Assembly: GCA_030147845.1 (NCBI GenBank) | Contig: JASBUN010000026.1 | Location: forward strand, 1 to 64,000 | DNA: 64,000 bases | Direction: 5' to 3' | DNA from: Gammaproteobacteria bacterium | GTDB taxonomy: Bacteria > Pseudomonadota > Gammaproteobacteria > JASBUN01 | In this document: piece by piece, positions 44,757 through 54,610 of the stretch | How positions within the stretch are numbered: position 1 is the stretch's first letter | How the letters are laid out: every line of letters starts with the position of its first letter | Position numbers and translations under genes: made by a program | Notes under the pieces: generated by a model | What the model saw: the letters and a program-made list of their open reading frames with translations, nothing else | Database searches by the model: none | Told to the model about the DNA's origin: nothing

Positions 44757-45398
44757 ATGAAAATACTCATCGCCGATGATCACGCGCTATTTCGCGAGGG
44801 TCTGCGTTATATGTTGCAGGAACTCGAAAGTAACGTCGAAGTGCTCGAAGTGCGCAGCGCCAACGAGGCCATGGACACGGTGGCCCGTACAGATGATCTG
44901 GACCTGATTCTGCTCGATCTGTCCATGCCCGGTCTGGATGGCTTCTCTGGTCTGAAAATGCTGCGCGAACGTTTCCCGGAAATACCGGTGGTTGTGGTCT
45001 CCGCCTCCGAGGACGTTCAGGACGTGCGCCGCTCATTGGACGGCGACGCCTCCGGCTACATCCCCAAATCCACCACCGGCCGCGATATGCTCGGTGCGCT
45101 GCGCAAGGTTTTGGACGGCGATATTTATACGCCGGACATTCACGGTGCCGGACATAACGCCGCTGATCGCGGCGCGCAGGCATCATCTGACCATGCCGAA
45201 ATGCAGTTAACGCCGCGCCAACGCGAAGTGCTAGGACTGATGTGTGGCGGCCATTCGAACAAAGCCATAGCGCGCATTTTGGGCATGGCCGAAGGCACAG
45301 TGAAAATTCACGTCACCGCCATCCTGCGCACCATGAACGTATCCAACCGCACGCAGGCGGTAATTCTGGCCGGACAGCTGGGCCTCACACCGCAATAG
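44757..45398 (+). CDS. NarL/FixJ-type response regulator
   Basis: A 213-residue regulator from the ATG at 44757. The receiver (1-120) has the acidic pair in IADDHALF, phospho-acceptor Asp54 in LILLDLSMPGLDG and Lys in YIPKSTT. The LuxR-type HTH (about 150-213) has LTPRQREVLGLMCGGHSNKAIARIL. It is convergent with the hybrid kinase at 45446, 47 bp apart, which is its likely partner. The same arrangement, a FixJ-like regulator beside a membrane kinase with a C-terminal receiver, is common in proteobacteria. The nearby ammonium transporter does not by itself show what is sensed. Confidence 0.93.
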   Translation: MKILIADDHALFREGLRYMLQELESNVEVLEVRSANEAMDTVARTDDLDLILLDLSMPGLDGFSGLKMLRERFPEIPVVVVSASEDVQDVRRSLDGDASGYIPKSTTGRDMLGALRKVLDGDIYTPDIHGAGHNAADRGAQASSDHAEMQLTPRQREVLGLMCGGHSNKAIARILGMAEGTVKIHVTAILRTMNVSNRTQAVILAGQLGLTPQ

Positions 45399-45445
45399 CG
45401 GCCGCTGGACGAGCGGAGAAATAGCCGTCGCGCGACATCGACGCG

Positions 45446-47221
45446 CTACTGCACGCCCTGGCGCGATTGTTGTTTCTGCTTTTGTGCATGTTTGAGGAAG
45501 GCCCGCAAGTGCGCCGGCTTGACCGGTTTGTGCATGACGCGATAGTCGCTGGCATGTACGTCGCGCAGGCCGTCCGCCGCCATGTCACCGGTAATCAAAA
45601 TCGCCGGAATCGGCGCGCCGGCCAGAGCTTCGATTGCATGGATAGCCTGTACGCCCGTACCGCCTTTGCCTAGGCGGTAATCCGCCAGGATGCCATCGGG
45701 CAGCGGCAATCCGGCACCCACACTGGCGCACGCCTCCTCCAGCGAGCCCGCCACGGCCACAGTACAGCCCCAACCTTCCAACAGAACCTGCACCGCTTCC
45801 TGGATGGCTAAATCGTCGTCGATGACCAATACATGCATGCCGCGGAGTTCCTGGCCAACCGCCGGCATCGGAACTTCGGTGTGCTCCTTGACCCCGGCCG
45901 CCTGACCGCGAGGGACGGTGACCGCGAATATTGAACCCTTGCCGACCACCGAGTCGACGCGGATAGGATGCGCCAGTAAACGTCCGATACGGCTGACGAT
46001 GGCCAAGCCGAGACCCAATCCTTTGCGCCGATTGCGTTCCGGATTGTCGAGCTGCACATATTCATTGAAGATGTCGTCGAGCGACTCCTGGGGCACACCG
46101 ACACCGGTATCGCGCACCTCGATGACGCATTCTGACCCGGCCGTACTCGAGCGTACCGATACGCCGCCTTGATCCGTATACCGTATTGCGTTGGATACCA
46201 AATTGCGCAGCAAGCCCTCCAACAATGTTTTATCACTGCGCACGATGGCATCGCCACAAGACTCAATGTGTAACAGCAAACCTTTTTCTTCGGCCTGTGG
46301 GCGATAGTCGTTCTCTATGCGATCGAACAGCGTCTTGAGCCGGAAATCTTCCATATCAGGCTGCAACACGCCGGAATCGAGCCGCGAGATATCCAACATG
46401 GCGTTGAACAGACTCTCCAGCGCCTGCACCGACGCACCAATATTGTCGACGATCTTGCGCACTTCCGGATAACGGATACGATCTCCGAGGGCGGTGGCAA
46501 ACAGGCTCAGTGCGTGTAACGGTTGACGTAGATCGTGACTGGCGGCGGCCAGAAATTTCGACTTGGCGATGTTGGCGCGCTCAGCCGCCTCCTTTTCGCG
46601 TGTCAAACTTTCCACCAACTCGATATTTTGATAACGCAGTTTGAGTGACTCGAGCAGCGTCTTATTGATGTTGCGCGCAAATATCGAGTAGATGACGTAA
46701 AAAACCAAGCCCATGGTGGCCATGGCTTCGCGCACCAAACCGCCGGAAAGAAACAAGTGAATGATGAGGGGAAACAGCAACAGCGTGAAGTAACTGTAAA
46801 ATGCGGGTGGGGAGGCGGAAAGCGATGCAATTGCACCGGCGCCCATGCCCAGCAACACCACGGCAAGAAACGCCTGCATTTCGATGTTAGCCGGGACAAA
46901 AAGCCAGACACCGGCCGAACCCCACACAGCCCCTGAAACGATCGTTCCAAGCAGGAAACGCCGTTCCCATAAATCGAGCCGTTCACGCAGTCGGGGTTCT
47001 TTCCAATACAGCCAAGTATCGTAGATCCGTGCACTGGTAATAATATAGATCAGCGCACACCAGGTGATCGCGATCCACTCCGGCACTTTGCCCCAGACCA
47101 CAAACAAAGTGAACGCGGAGACCATGATGTTGGCCGCCAGCACCACCGGCAGATGGCGGTAAACGGTCTGGATTTGGGCGGCGCGGATACGCGGATCGCG
47201 ATAGTCGACGGCGGCGGACAT
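45446..47221 (-). CDS. Membrane-bound hybrid sensor histidine kinase
   Basis: About 591 residues from the ATG at 47221; the frame is open to 47299. The N-terminus has five to six hydrophobic segments in a MASE-like sensor (HLPVVLAANIMVSAFTLFVV and LAVVLLGMGAGAIASLS). A coiled linker leads to HisKA with His229 (ASHDLRQPLHAL, the HPK-type common in FixL/RpfC-like hybrids), a HATPase (NLVSNAIRY, DTGVGVP, GLGLGLAIV) and a C-terminal receiver (HVLVIDDDLAIQ, phospho-Asp in ILADYRLGKGG, Lys in VMHKPVKP). It probably signals to the convergent NarL-type regulator. The ligand is unknown. Confidence 0.9.
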   Translation of the reverse strand: MSAAVDYRDPRIRAAQIQTVYRHLPVVLAANIMVSAFTLFVVWGKVPEWIAITWCALIYIITSARIYDTWLYWKEPRLRERLDLWERRFLLGTIVSGAVWGSAGVWLFVPANIEMQAFLAVVLLGMGAGAIASLSASPPAFYSYFTLLLFPLIIHLFLSGGLVREAMATMGLVFYVIYSIFARNINKTLLESLKLRYQNIELVESLTREKEAAERANIAKSKFLAAASHDLRQPLHALSLFATALGDRIRYPEVRKIVDNIGASVQALESLFNAMLDISRLDSGVLQPDMEDFRLKTLFDRIENDYRPQAEEKGLLLHIESCGDAIVRSDKTLLEGLLRNLVSNAIRYTDQGGVSVRSSTAGSECVIEVRDTGVGVPQESLDDIFNEYVQLDNPERNRRKGLGLGLAIVSRIGRLLAHPIRVDSVVGKGSIFAVTVPRGQAAGVKEHTEVPMPAVGQELRGMHVLVIDDDLAIQEAVQVLLEGWGCTVAVAGSLEEACASVGAGLPLPDGILADYRLGKGGTGVQAIHAIEALAGAPIPAILITGDMAADGLRDVHASDYRVMHKPVKPAHLRAFLKHAQKQKQQSRQGVQ

Positions 47222-47372
47222 GCGTGCAGATGGCTCCCTGGCCACCTTGTTCGGGCGGCTCCGGAAGCTACGATAGCGCCAGCGGCGGTATAAAGACAAA
47301 CGCGGCAGCGTGTCGCCGGCCGCCGATCGCAGGTAAACGCCCAGCTAACCGGCGGCGCTCAGCCATGACCGA

Positions 47373-48569
47373 TTAGTCGTCGTATTGTGGTGTCGCGCTC
47401 ACTTTGTGGATACTCAGATCGGCGCCCTGATACTCCTGCTCCTGGGTCAGGCGCATGCCAACCACTGACTTGATCGATCCATACACCAGCAAACCGCCCA
47501 GCAGCGCAACGACAATGCCGGTGGCCGTGCCGATCAACTGCGACCAAAGGCTGACACCGCCCACACCACCGAGGATCTTGGCACCGAAAATACCGGCAGC
47601 GATGCCGCCCCAGGCACCACACAAGCCATGTAATGGCCAAACGCCAAGGACGTCATCGATCTTCCAACGGTTCTGCGTCAAGGTAAACGTCCAGACGAAC
47701 AATACGCCGGCGATCGCGCCGGTCGCCAAGGCGCCGAGTGGATGCATCACGTCGGAACCGGCGCACACCGCCACCAAGCCCGCCAGTGGCCCGTTGTGCA
47801 AAAAACCGGGGTCATTGCGTCCAACCACCAGGGCCGCCAGGACGCCGCCGGCCATGGCCATGAGTGAATTGACCGCCACCAGGCCGCTGATATTGCCGAT
47901 TTGCTGCGCCGACATGACATTGAAACCGAACCAGCCGACGGTCAAAATCCAGGCACCGAGCGCTAGGAACGGAATGTTGGATGGCGGGTGCGCAAATACC
48001 TCGCCGTTGCGTCCATAACGGCCATGGCGCGGGCCCAGTAAAAGCACCGCCGTCAGCGCCAGCCAGCCACCCATCGCATGCACCACCACCGAGCCGGCGA
48101 AATCATGGAACGGATGTCCGAACAGACTCGTCAACCAATGCTGGAAACCGCCAAAGCGCCCCCAAGTCATACCTTCGAATAAGGGATAAACGAACGCGAC
48201 CAGCAGCGCCGTCGCTACCAGCTGCGGGTAGAAGCGGGCGCGCTCGGCAATACCGCCGGAGATAATCGCCGGGATGGCGGCAGCGAACGTCAGCAGAAAG
48301 AAAAACTTTACCAGCTCATAGCCGTGGCCTTGCGCCAGCACGTCGGCGCCAACGAAGAATTCCTTACCGTAAGCGAAGTAGTAACCGATGAAAAAGTAGG
48401 CCATCGTGGAGATGGCAAAATCGGTCAGGATCTTGACCAGCGCGTTGACCTGATTTTTCTTGCGCACCGTGCCCAGTTCCAAAAAAGCGAAGCCCGCGTG
48501 CATTGCGAGCACCAGAATGGCGCCGACCAATACGAATAAAACGTCATTACCTGCGTGAACCGTGTCCAT
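47373..48569 (-). CDS. amt: Ammonium transporter
   Basis: About 398 residues from the ATG at 48569, preceded by GGGAG. Eleven hydrophobic segments. Amt landmarks are present: AGFAFLELGTVRKKN in the first segment, the conserved Asp and first pore His in HDFAGSVVVHAMGG, and the second pore His in PLHGLCGAWGG. The cytoplasmic tail is short (EQEYQGADLSIHK), close to the conserved allosteric tail. There is no recognisable signal peptide and no glnK next to it, although Amt genes usually pair with glnK. It conducts ammonium across the inner membrane. Confidence 0.93.
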   Translation of the reverse strand: MDTVHAGNDVLFVLVGAILVLAMHAGFAFLELGTVRKKNQVNALVKILTDFAISTMAYFFIGYYFAYGKEFFVGADVLAQGHGYELVKFFFLLTFAAAIPAIISGGIAERARFYPQLVATALLVAFVYPLFEGMTWGRFGGFQHWLTSLFGHPFHDFAGSVVVHAMGGWLALTAVLLLGPRHGRYGRNGEVFAHPPSNIPFLALGAWILTVGWFGFNVMSAQQIGNISGLVAVNSLMAMAGGVLAALVVGRNDPGFLHNGPLAGLVAVCAGSDVMHPLGALATGAIAGVLFVWTFTLTQNRWKIDDVLGVWPLHGLCGAWGGIAAGIFGAKILGGVGGVSLWSQLIGTATGIVVALLGGLLVYGSIKSVVGMRLTQEQEYQGADLSIHKVSATPQYDD

Positions 48570-48875
48570 CGATACTCCCGTCGCGCGAAAATGGGTCTCG
48601 GCGCGGTCAAATGCACAAAATATGCCCATAGGCCGAACGAATTGAAAACAACAGCTTAGCCGCATAGATCACGATTACGGTGCAGCGTAGCGCACTGTTT
48701 TGGTGCGTATTGGCTTGGAATGCACCGAGAACGGGCGATTTTTCCCTAAATACGGCGATACGGGTACATTTGGTGCGCTAAGCCGGACGATTGGCCCGCT
48801 CGCTGACCTCGCGGTAGTATGGGCGGCCCGAGGGCCGGACTTCGCCGGCCCTGCTCAACACCGCGAAAGACCGTT

Positions 48876-50369
48876 ATGGAACCGACTGAGGAATCATCCA
48901 GACAAGAAAAATTGCAGTACTGGATCGAGGCACTCACCGAACGGGAAATGCCGGTTTTCGCGCAAACCGCCCGCCTGATCGCGACCGAGGCCGGCGACAA
49001 TCAGCGCAGTGCGGCGGAACTCGCCGAATTGGTGCTGCAGGACGTCTCCATGACCGCGCGCCTGCTGCGCGTAGCCAACAGCATCATTGCCAACCCCAAT
49101 CGCACCACCATCAGCACCGTTAGCCGCGCCATCGTACTGCTCGGTTTTGAAACGGTGCGTAATATTTGCTTCTCGATTGCCATTATCGATGCCATGAGCC
49201 ACGGCGCGCACCACGCCAATGTCGTACGTGAAATGGCGCGCGCATTCCATGCCGCAACGCAAGCACGCACCATGGCGGTGAAACGGCGCGACCACTCCCC
49301 CGAAGAGGTTTTCATCGCCACTTTGCTTTTCCAGCTTGGGCATATGGCATTCTGGTGTTTCGCGGGTACGGTCGATGCCGAATCGGCTGAACGACTGCAG
49401 CAAGCCTTGGCGCAAGCTGATGTCGACCCGGTTGAAGCCGAACGGCGGGTGTTGGGCTTTAGCCTGAAAGAATTGACCGGCGCGCTCAACCGTCACTGGC
49501 ACTTGTCTTCGCTATTAGAGGACGCGCTGCAGCCCAATCCGACCAATACGCCCCGCGCCACCAACGTCACTCTGGCACACCAAGTCGCTCGCGCCGCCGA
49601 GGAAGGCTGGGATACGCCGCGCATGAAGCAGTTGCTCGACCGCGTCGCCGAAGCGTTGTATTTGCCGCGCGACAAAGTCAATCAACTGGTGCGCGACAAT
49701 GCCCGTGCCGCCGTTTCCAGCATGGCGAAGTTGGGCGCCGCCGATGCCGGACGGCTGGTGCCGCTGCCGAAAGAAGCGCGACCACCCGCAGTCGAGACCA
49801 ACACGGAGACACCATCCGACTCGGGCAAACCATCGCGCTTCCCGAGCGCCGACGCCGAACTGCAAATGCAGATTCTGCGCGAACTGTCCGACCTCATGAC
49901 CGACGACCATCCGAATATCAATCTGGTGTTCGAAATGGCGCTCGAGGGCATTCATCGCGGCGTCGGCATGGATCGTACGCTGTTCGCTCTGCTGTCACCC
50001 GATCGCGCCACGCTGCGCTCGAAATACGCCATCGGCTGGGACCGTCAACAGCTTGCACAGCAGTTTCGATTCAAACTCAATACGCCGGCTGTACATATAA
50101 TGGATCACGTCATTCACACGCAGCAGCCGCTGTGGGTGCGGTTCCCCGCCGCGGCCGAGTTCGCCCGGATGGTGACCGCCGACGTTCAAGCGGTCACTGG
50201 GGACAGTGACTTTGTTTTAATGCCCATCGCGGTTAGAGGCAAAACCATCGGTCTATTTTATGCCGACCGCCGACCGAGCCGGCGCGCCCTGGACGACGAA
50301 GCGTTCACCAGCTTTAAGTTGTTCGGACAACAGGCGCGACTGGGTTTGAATTTCGTCAAAGGCGGCTAG
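48876..50369 (+). CDS. HDOD-GAF signalling protein
   Basis: A 497-residue cytoplasmic protein from the ATG at 48876. Residues about 20-250 form an HDOD domain (LVLQDVSMTARLLRVANS, ISTVSRAIVLLGFETVRNICFSIA), the catalytically inactive HD relative used as a signalling scaffold. A Pro-rich linker follows (about 305-335). Residues about 345-490 form a GAF domain (LVFEMALEGIHRGVGMDRTL, MPIAVRGKTIGLFYADRR). Similar HDOD-GAF proteins act in surface behaviour and c-di-GMP circuits, but the role here cannot be told. The 306-bp spacer before it shows no feature. The repeat array starts 75 bp after its stop. Confidence 0.87.
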   Translation: MEPTEESSRQEKLQYWIEALTEREMPVFAQTARLIATEAGDNQRSAAELAELVLQDVSMTARLLRVANSIIANPNRTTISTVSRAIVLLGFETVRNICFSIAIIDAMSHGAHHANVVREMARAFHAATQARTMAVKRRDHSPEEVFIATLLFQLGHMAFWCFAGTVDAESAERLQQALAQADVDPVEAERRVLGFSLKELTGALNRHWHLSSLLEDALQPNPTNTPRATNVTLAHQVARAAEEGWDTPRMKQLLDRVAEALYLPRDKVNQLVRDNARAAVSSMAKLGAADAGRLVPLPKEARPPAVETNTETPSDSGKPSRFPSADAELQMQILRELSDLMTDDHPNINLVFEMALEGIHRGVGMDRTLFALLSPDRATLRSKYAIGWDRQQLAQQFRFKLNTPAVHIMDHVIHTQQPLWVRFPAAAEFARMVTADVQAVTGDSDFVLMPIAVRGKTIGLFYADRRPSRRALDDEAFTSFKLFGQQARLGLNFVKGG

Positions 50370-50443
50370 TACAACCCCGCCGTAGCCGTAACGCTTAGCT
50401 CAACGCTGTGTGCTGACGGGCCCGGCACGCCGCTTGATACTAC

Positions 50444-51140
50444 TGCACGGCTGAAGCCGTGCCTACAAGATCGGCGGGTATATTCGGAAGCGGCAGATGC
50501 GTTTGGCTACCGCAGCCCACCTTGTAGGCACGGATTCATCCGTGCAAGTTACGCCGCTGAACGTACTGAGCCTGCACGGTTAAAACCGCGCCTACAACTC
50601 GGCGTGCTTTGCGCCTTTGCGAGAATCATTCGGATTGGGTTTTGAATCTCTCGCCAAGCCGCCGGGCACGCAAAGAAAACCCAGGCTTTATGCGTTTTCA
50701 GCCATGCATGGATGGACCAAAGCAGACCCATGCACGGCTAAAGCCGCGCCTACAAAATCGGCGGGTATATTCGGAAGCGGCAGATGCGTTTGGCTACCGC
50801 AGCCCACCTTGTAGGCACGGATTCATCCGTGCAAGTTACGCCGCTGAACGTACTGAGCCTGCACGGTTAAAACCGCGCCTACAACTTGGCGTGCTTTGCG
50901 CCTTTGCGAGAATCATTCGGATTGGGTTTTGAATCTCTCGCCAAGCCGTCGGGCACGCAAAGAAAACCCAGGCTTTATGCGTTTTCAGCCATGCATGGAT
51001 GGAGCAAAGCAGACCCATGCACGGCTAAAGCCGTGCCTACAAAATCAGCGGGTATATTCGGAAGCGGCAGATGCGTTTGGCTACCGCAGCCCACCTTGTA
51101 GGCACGGCTTCATCCGTGCACAGACCGACCCTCCTCATGC
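50444..51140. repeat. Tandem array: 287-bp unit, about 2.4 copies
   Basis: Units start at 50444, 50731 and 51018 (exact 287-bp steps). The third is partial and ends about 51121. Each unit contains hairpin arms such as TGCACGGCT...AGCCGTGC and TGTAGGCACGGATTCATCC, then CTTTGCGCCTTTGCGAGA pairing imperfectly with CTCTCGCCAAGCCG...CACGCAAAG. Copies differ by single bases only, so the duplication is recent. Short open frames through it repeat with the unit and are not genes. The whole 50370-51185 spacer is otherwise empty. Confidence 0.9.
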
Positions 51141-51185
51141 GCGGCCGGAGCCGCGTCTATGAGGGAAATTTGCCTGGATGAATAT

Positions 51186-51659
51186 CTACGACCGAGTGCG
51201 ACGGCGTTGCGGTTTCTCGGCGACGGCCGCTTCCGCGACTCGAGCGCGGTCGAGCTGCACTTCAACTGTTCGACGATCTATCCCGGCGCCACGACCGATG
51301 CCTTCGCAACGCCGCGCTTCGTTTTGCCAAGCACCCCGGGTTTGAATCAATTCCGGCCAAAAAGGATAGGTACGACATTGCATCGGCCTAACCGAATACA
51401 CACGGCAGCGGCCGTCAGCGCCGAGAAAGGAGCAGCGGCCATCGGCTAACAGGCGGATACCTCGACCGACACCTTCGACCTGCAGCAGATAACGGCGTCG
51501 AAACCACGCACGCGAGATGCCTAAATAGCGGCGCAGACGCTCCGCCTCAGCCGTGCTTACGCCGATATAATCATCGGCGCCGCCATAGCAACATCTGCCA
51601 CAACCGGTGCATTCAAACTTGAGTTTCGTCAATCGATAATACACGATCGAGCCCCGCAT
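51186..51659 (-). CDS. YkgJ-family cysteine cluster protein
   Basis: A 157-residue protein with the Cys-x-x-Cys-x-x-Cys-Cys motif CTGCGRCCYGG near residue 18 and distal cysteines in GRCSFLGADGRC and YSVRPMQCRTYPFW. This pattern defines the YkgJ/UPF0153 family, presumed to bind zinc or an iron-sulfur cluster. Its function is unknown. The C-terminal part (RRTVEVQLDRARV onward) is basic and variable. It starts 22 bp after the mazG stop on the same strand, so the two may be co-transcribed. Confidence 0.85.
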   Translation of the reverse strand: MRGSIVYYRLTKLKFECTGCGRCCYGGADDYIGVSTAEAERLRRYLGISRAWFRRRYLLQVEGVGRGIRLLADGRCSFLGADGRCRVYSVRPMQCRTYPFWPELIQTRGAWQNEARRCEGIGRGAGIDRRTVEVQLDRARVAEAAVAEKPQRRRTRS

Positions 51660-51681
51660 GCGCGCACGCGTTGGTGCAGTT

Positions 51682-52470
51682 TCACTTTCGCTCCTCGCCC
51701 TTGACCTGCTCCCACAGAATATTCATCTGTTCGGCGCTCGCCTGTTCCGCAGTCAAGGCCTGCGCATTCAACAGGGCCTCCACTCGTCGAAAGCGGAGTT
51801 CGAATTTGGCGTTTGCGTCGCGTAGCGCCGACTCTGCGTCGAAGCCGGCGTGGCGGGCAAGATTCACACAGGCGAACAGCAGATCGCCGACTTCTTCGCG
51901 CAGCGCGCTCGTCACATTGCCGCCATCAAGTTCGGCGCGGCATTCCCGCAACTCCTCGTCGACCTTGTCGACCACTGCTTGGATATCGCTCCAGTCGAAT
52001 CCGACACGAGCCGCACGTCGCTGCAATTTTTGCGCACGCACCAACGCCGGTAGTGCACCCGCGACGCCGTCCAGCGCGCCCGCCGCGCCCGCTTTCGCGT
52101 GGCGTTCACGCGCCTTGTGTTGTTCCCATGCGACGGTCTGCAGCTCGGCGTTGGCGACCTGCTGATCGCCGAACACATGCGGATGCCGACGCACCAGCTT
52201 ATCGGTAATGGCGGTGGCGACATCGTCAAATTGAAAACGGTGTTCCTCGCTGGCGATTTGCGCATAGAACACAACTTGGAAAAGCAGGTCACCGAGCTCG
52301 TCGCGCAACTCGTCGTAATCACCTTTGGCAACGGATTCGGCGACTTCGTAGGCCTCTTCCAGGGTGTGGGGCACCAGCGTCGCATAGGTCTGCTGCCGAT
52401 CCCATGGGCAACCGCTACCGGGATCGCGCAGCCGCGCCATGATGTCGAGAAGTTTGGATATGGATTGCAT
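51682..52470 (-). CDS. mazG: Nucleoside triphosphate pyrophosphohydrolase
   Basis: A 262-residue MazG with two all-helical repeats. The N-terminal one has RLRDPGSGCPWDRQQTYATL and EEAYEVAESVAKGD with EELGDLLFQVVFYA-like metal-binding Glu/Asp (here RDELGDLLFQVVF). The second has WSDIQAVVDKVDEELRECRA and REEVGDLLFACVNLARH. Both E-x-x-E...E-x-x-D sets are intact. It hydrolyses NTPs and dNTPs to monophosphates and pyrophosphate and cleans the pool. The length matches E. coli MazG. Confidence 0.95.
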   Translation of the reverse strand: MQSISKLLDIMARLRDPGSGCPWDRQQTYATLVPHTLEEAYEVAESVAKGDYDELRDELGDLLFQVVFYAQIASEEHRFQFDDVATAITDKLVRRHPHVFGDQQVANAELQTVAWEQHKARERHAKAGAAGALDGVAGALPALVRAQKLQRRAARVGFDWSDIQAVVDKVDEELRECRAELDGGNVTSALREEVGDLLFACVNLARHAGFDAESALRDANAKFELRFRRVEALLNAQALTAEQASAEQMNILWEQVKGEERK

Positions 52471-52547
52471 AGCAAAGTTCGTGTGTGGCCGGCGGACGTC
52501 ACGCGCACACAGATTAGCGCCGGCGCCACCACCATGCCAGTCCGGCG

Positions 52548-53906
52548 TCAGTGGTGCGGGAAACGCAACGTGATACGCGCGCCGCCCAACTTGCCGTCGC
52601 TGTCCAGCGTCAAGTTGCCATCGTAAGCGCTGAGGATATCGCGCACCACCGCCAGACCGATACCGTGCCCAAACACCGTTTGATCGGCGCGCACACCGCG
52701 GCTGAGCACCGCATGACGCTGATCAGCAGGAATACCCGGACCGTCGTCATCGACGCAAATCACGAGCTCGGCGCTACCCTCGGACGTCGTCTCGCTGAAA
52801 GCGCGCACCTCGACCCTGCTGCGCGCCCACTTGTAGGCGTTGTCGAGTACATTGCCCACCACCTCCATGAGATCACCTTGATCGCCCCGGAACGTCAGGT
52901 CGCTATCCACTTTGATGGCGCAGCTCAGGCCCCGACTGGCGTAGACTTTATCGAGACTGGCGCCGATGCGCTGTACCGTGCTATTAACCGATACCGGCGT
53001 CGCGAAGGTAGACTTGCCGGAGGTCGCCGCGCGCTGTAATTGGTAGTCGACGATCTGACGCATGCGCTCGACTTGATCCTGCAACGTTTCGTCCGCCGCG
53101 TGCGGTGACGGGCGCTGGCCGAGCACACCATGCATGACTGCCAACGGCGTTTTCAGGCTGTGCGCAAGATCAGCCAAGGTATTGCGATAGCGGTCTCGCT
53201 GTGCGCGTTCAGAGGCGATGAATGTATTAATACTTTGAGTCAACCCCTGAAGTTCGCGCGGATAATCCTGATCAAGATGAACGCGTTCGCCCGCGCGGAC
53301 ATCTTCCAGGTCGGCGGCTACCCGCCGCAACGGCGCAAGCCCCCATCTCAATATACTACCCTGTACGGCCAATAACAGTACCGCAACGCCGACCAGCCAG
53401 CCCCACAAATTGCGTCGGAATGCGTTGACCTGATCGAGAAAGCTAGTCAAACTTTCGGTTACTTGAAACGAGTAGCGTGTCAGTTTCCCGCCGCCGCTAT
53501 CCCAAACTACGGTGAAACTTTCGCCATAATAGGGTTCGCCATTGGCAGCCGTTAAACGTTCATAGTTGGCCGCGCCCGGCATACCGAGCGTCGCAAAGGG
53601 CACGGACAAACCAAGCATCGATGGCGACGACCAGACAACTTCGCCGTGCGCCCCGACGATGCGCGCGTACAAACCGGAATTGGGAGTCGTGAAACGCGCC
53701 TCGGGCAGCGAACGCGGTAAACCGAGCGTGCCGTTTTGCAGGTCAGCGGCTGCTAATAATGCATACACATGCCCTTGCAAACGATCACGCTCGGCGCTTT
53801 CCGCGCTATGGCGAAACGCCTGGTCGAGCACGTAGCCGGTTAGTCCGAGAAAGATCACCAAAACGACACTGGCGGCCAATAGCAGCCGGCGCGTCAACGA
53901 GGTCAT
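52548..53906 (-). CDS. PhoQ/QseC-like sensor histidine kinase
   Basis: A 452-residue inner-membrane kinase. It has TM1 (about 7-29), a periplasmic domain (about 30-165) with acidic residues, TM2 (about 167-190), HAMP, HisKA with His249 (LAHSLKTPLAVMHG), and a HATPase with N-box NVLDNAYKW and G-boxes DDGPGIP and GHGIGLAVVRDIL. The sequence AHSLKTPL is the PhoQ-type H-box. Its ATG overlaps the response regulator stop by 4 bases, so it is translated as the second gene of the pair. The signal is unknown; PhoQ relatives sense divalent cations or antimicrobial peptides. Confidence 0.92.
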   Translation of the reverse strand: MTSLTRRLLLAASVVLVIFLGLTGYVLDQAFRHSAESAERDRLQGHVYALLAAADLQNGTLGLPRSLPEARFTTPNSGLYARIVGAHGEVVWSSPSMLGLSVPFATLGMPGAANYERLTAANGEPYYGESFTVVWDSGGGKLTRYSFQVTESLTSFLDQVNAFRRNLWGWLVGVAVLLLAVQGSILRWGLAPLRRVAADLEDVRAGERVHLDQDYPRELQGLTQSINTFIASERAQRDRYRNTLADLAHSLKTPLAVMHGVLGQRPSPHAADETLQDQVERMRQIVDYQLQRAATSGKSTFATPVSVNSTVQRIGASLDKVYASRGLSCAIKVDSDLTFRGDQGDLMEVVGNVLDNAYKWARSRVEVRAFSETTSEGSAELVICVDDDGPGIPADQRHAVLSRGVRADQTVFGHGIGLAVVRDILSAYDGNLTLDSDGKLGGARITLRFPHH

Positions 53907-54589
53907 GCGGACGCATCGCGGCCGATCGAAAAGCGATAGCCGCGCCCACGCAGCGTCTCGATCGGCTGAAAGTGATTGTCTGGATCCAGCTTGCGGCGTA
54001 GGCGACCGACAAATACTTCGATCACGTTGCTGTCGCGATCAAAATCTTGGTCGTAAATATGCTCAGTGAGTACCACTTTGGAAACCACCTCACCGGCGTG
54101 TAACATTAAATACTCAAGCACCTTGTATTCATAGGCCGTCAAATCGATCACCCGGTCCTCGACGCGTACTTCTTGTGCGCTCATATCCACGGTAATCGGG
54201 CCGCATTCAAGCATTGACTGCGCCCAACCACCACTGCGGCGCAATAGCGCGCGCAAACGCGCGAGCAATTCCTCAAGTTGGAACGGTTTGACCATGTAGT
54301 CATCCGCACCCGCTTCGAGACCTTCGACTTTTTCTTGCCAGCGCCCGCGTGCGGTAAGAATCAGCACGGGAAATTTGCGCCCGGCTGTGCGCCATTGACG
54401 GATCACTTCGATACCTGATATGCCGGGCAAGCCCAGATCGACCACCGCCAAGTCATACGAATATTCCTTGCCTTGATACAAACCCTCGTCACCATCGGCC
54501 ACCGCATCGACGGCGAAACCCGCTCCCTGAAGGTGGGCGGCCAATTGCTCGCGCAAAGTTTGTTCATCCTCGATCACCAAGACGCGCAT
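53903..54589 (-). CDS. OmpR/PhoP-type response regulator
   Basis: A 228-residue regulator. The receiver has Glu-Asp in VLVIEDEQTL, Asp51 in LAVVDLGLPGISG and Lys in MVKPFQLEELL. The winged helix (about 130-225) has VIDLTAYEYKVLEYLMLHAG and VIEVFVGRLRRKLD. It pairs with the kinase that overlaps its stop. The PepSY gene 21 bp upstream is probably in the same operon and may be a target or modulator. The start ATG at 54589 begins the receiver directly. Confidence 0.94.
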   Translation of the reverse strand: MRVLVIEDEQTLREQLAAHLQGAGFAVDAVADGDEGLYQGKEYSYDLAVVDLGLPGISGIEVIRQWRTAGRKFPVLILTARGRWQEKVEGLEAGADDYMVKPFQLEELLARLRALLRRSGGWAQSMLECGPITVDMSAQEVRVEDRVIDLTAYEYKVLEYLMLHAGEVVSKVVLTEHIYDQDFDRDSNVIEVFVGRLRRKLDPDNHFQPIETLRGRGYRFSIGRDASA

Positions 54590-54610
54590 ATCGAGTTCCC
54601 GGCAGGCCGC

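Noticed and set aside
50444-51140. The array considered as a CRISPR locus.
   Set aside because: The 287-bp period, the nearly identical long units and the absence of short repeats with unique spacers or cas genes exclude it.
50609-51162. Several short repeated frames in the 287-bp array.
   Set aside because: They recur with the repeat unit, lack ribosome sites and run through hairpin arms.
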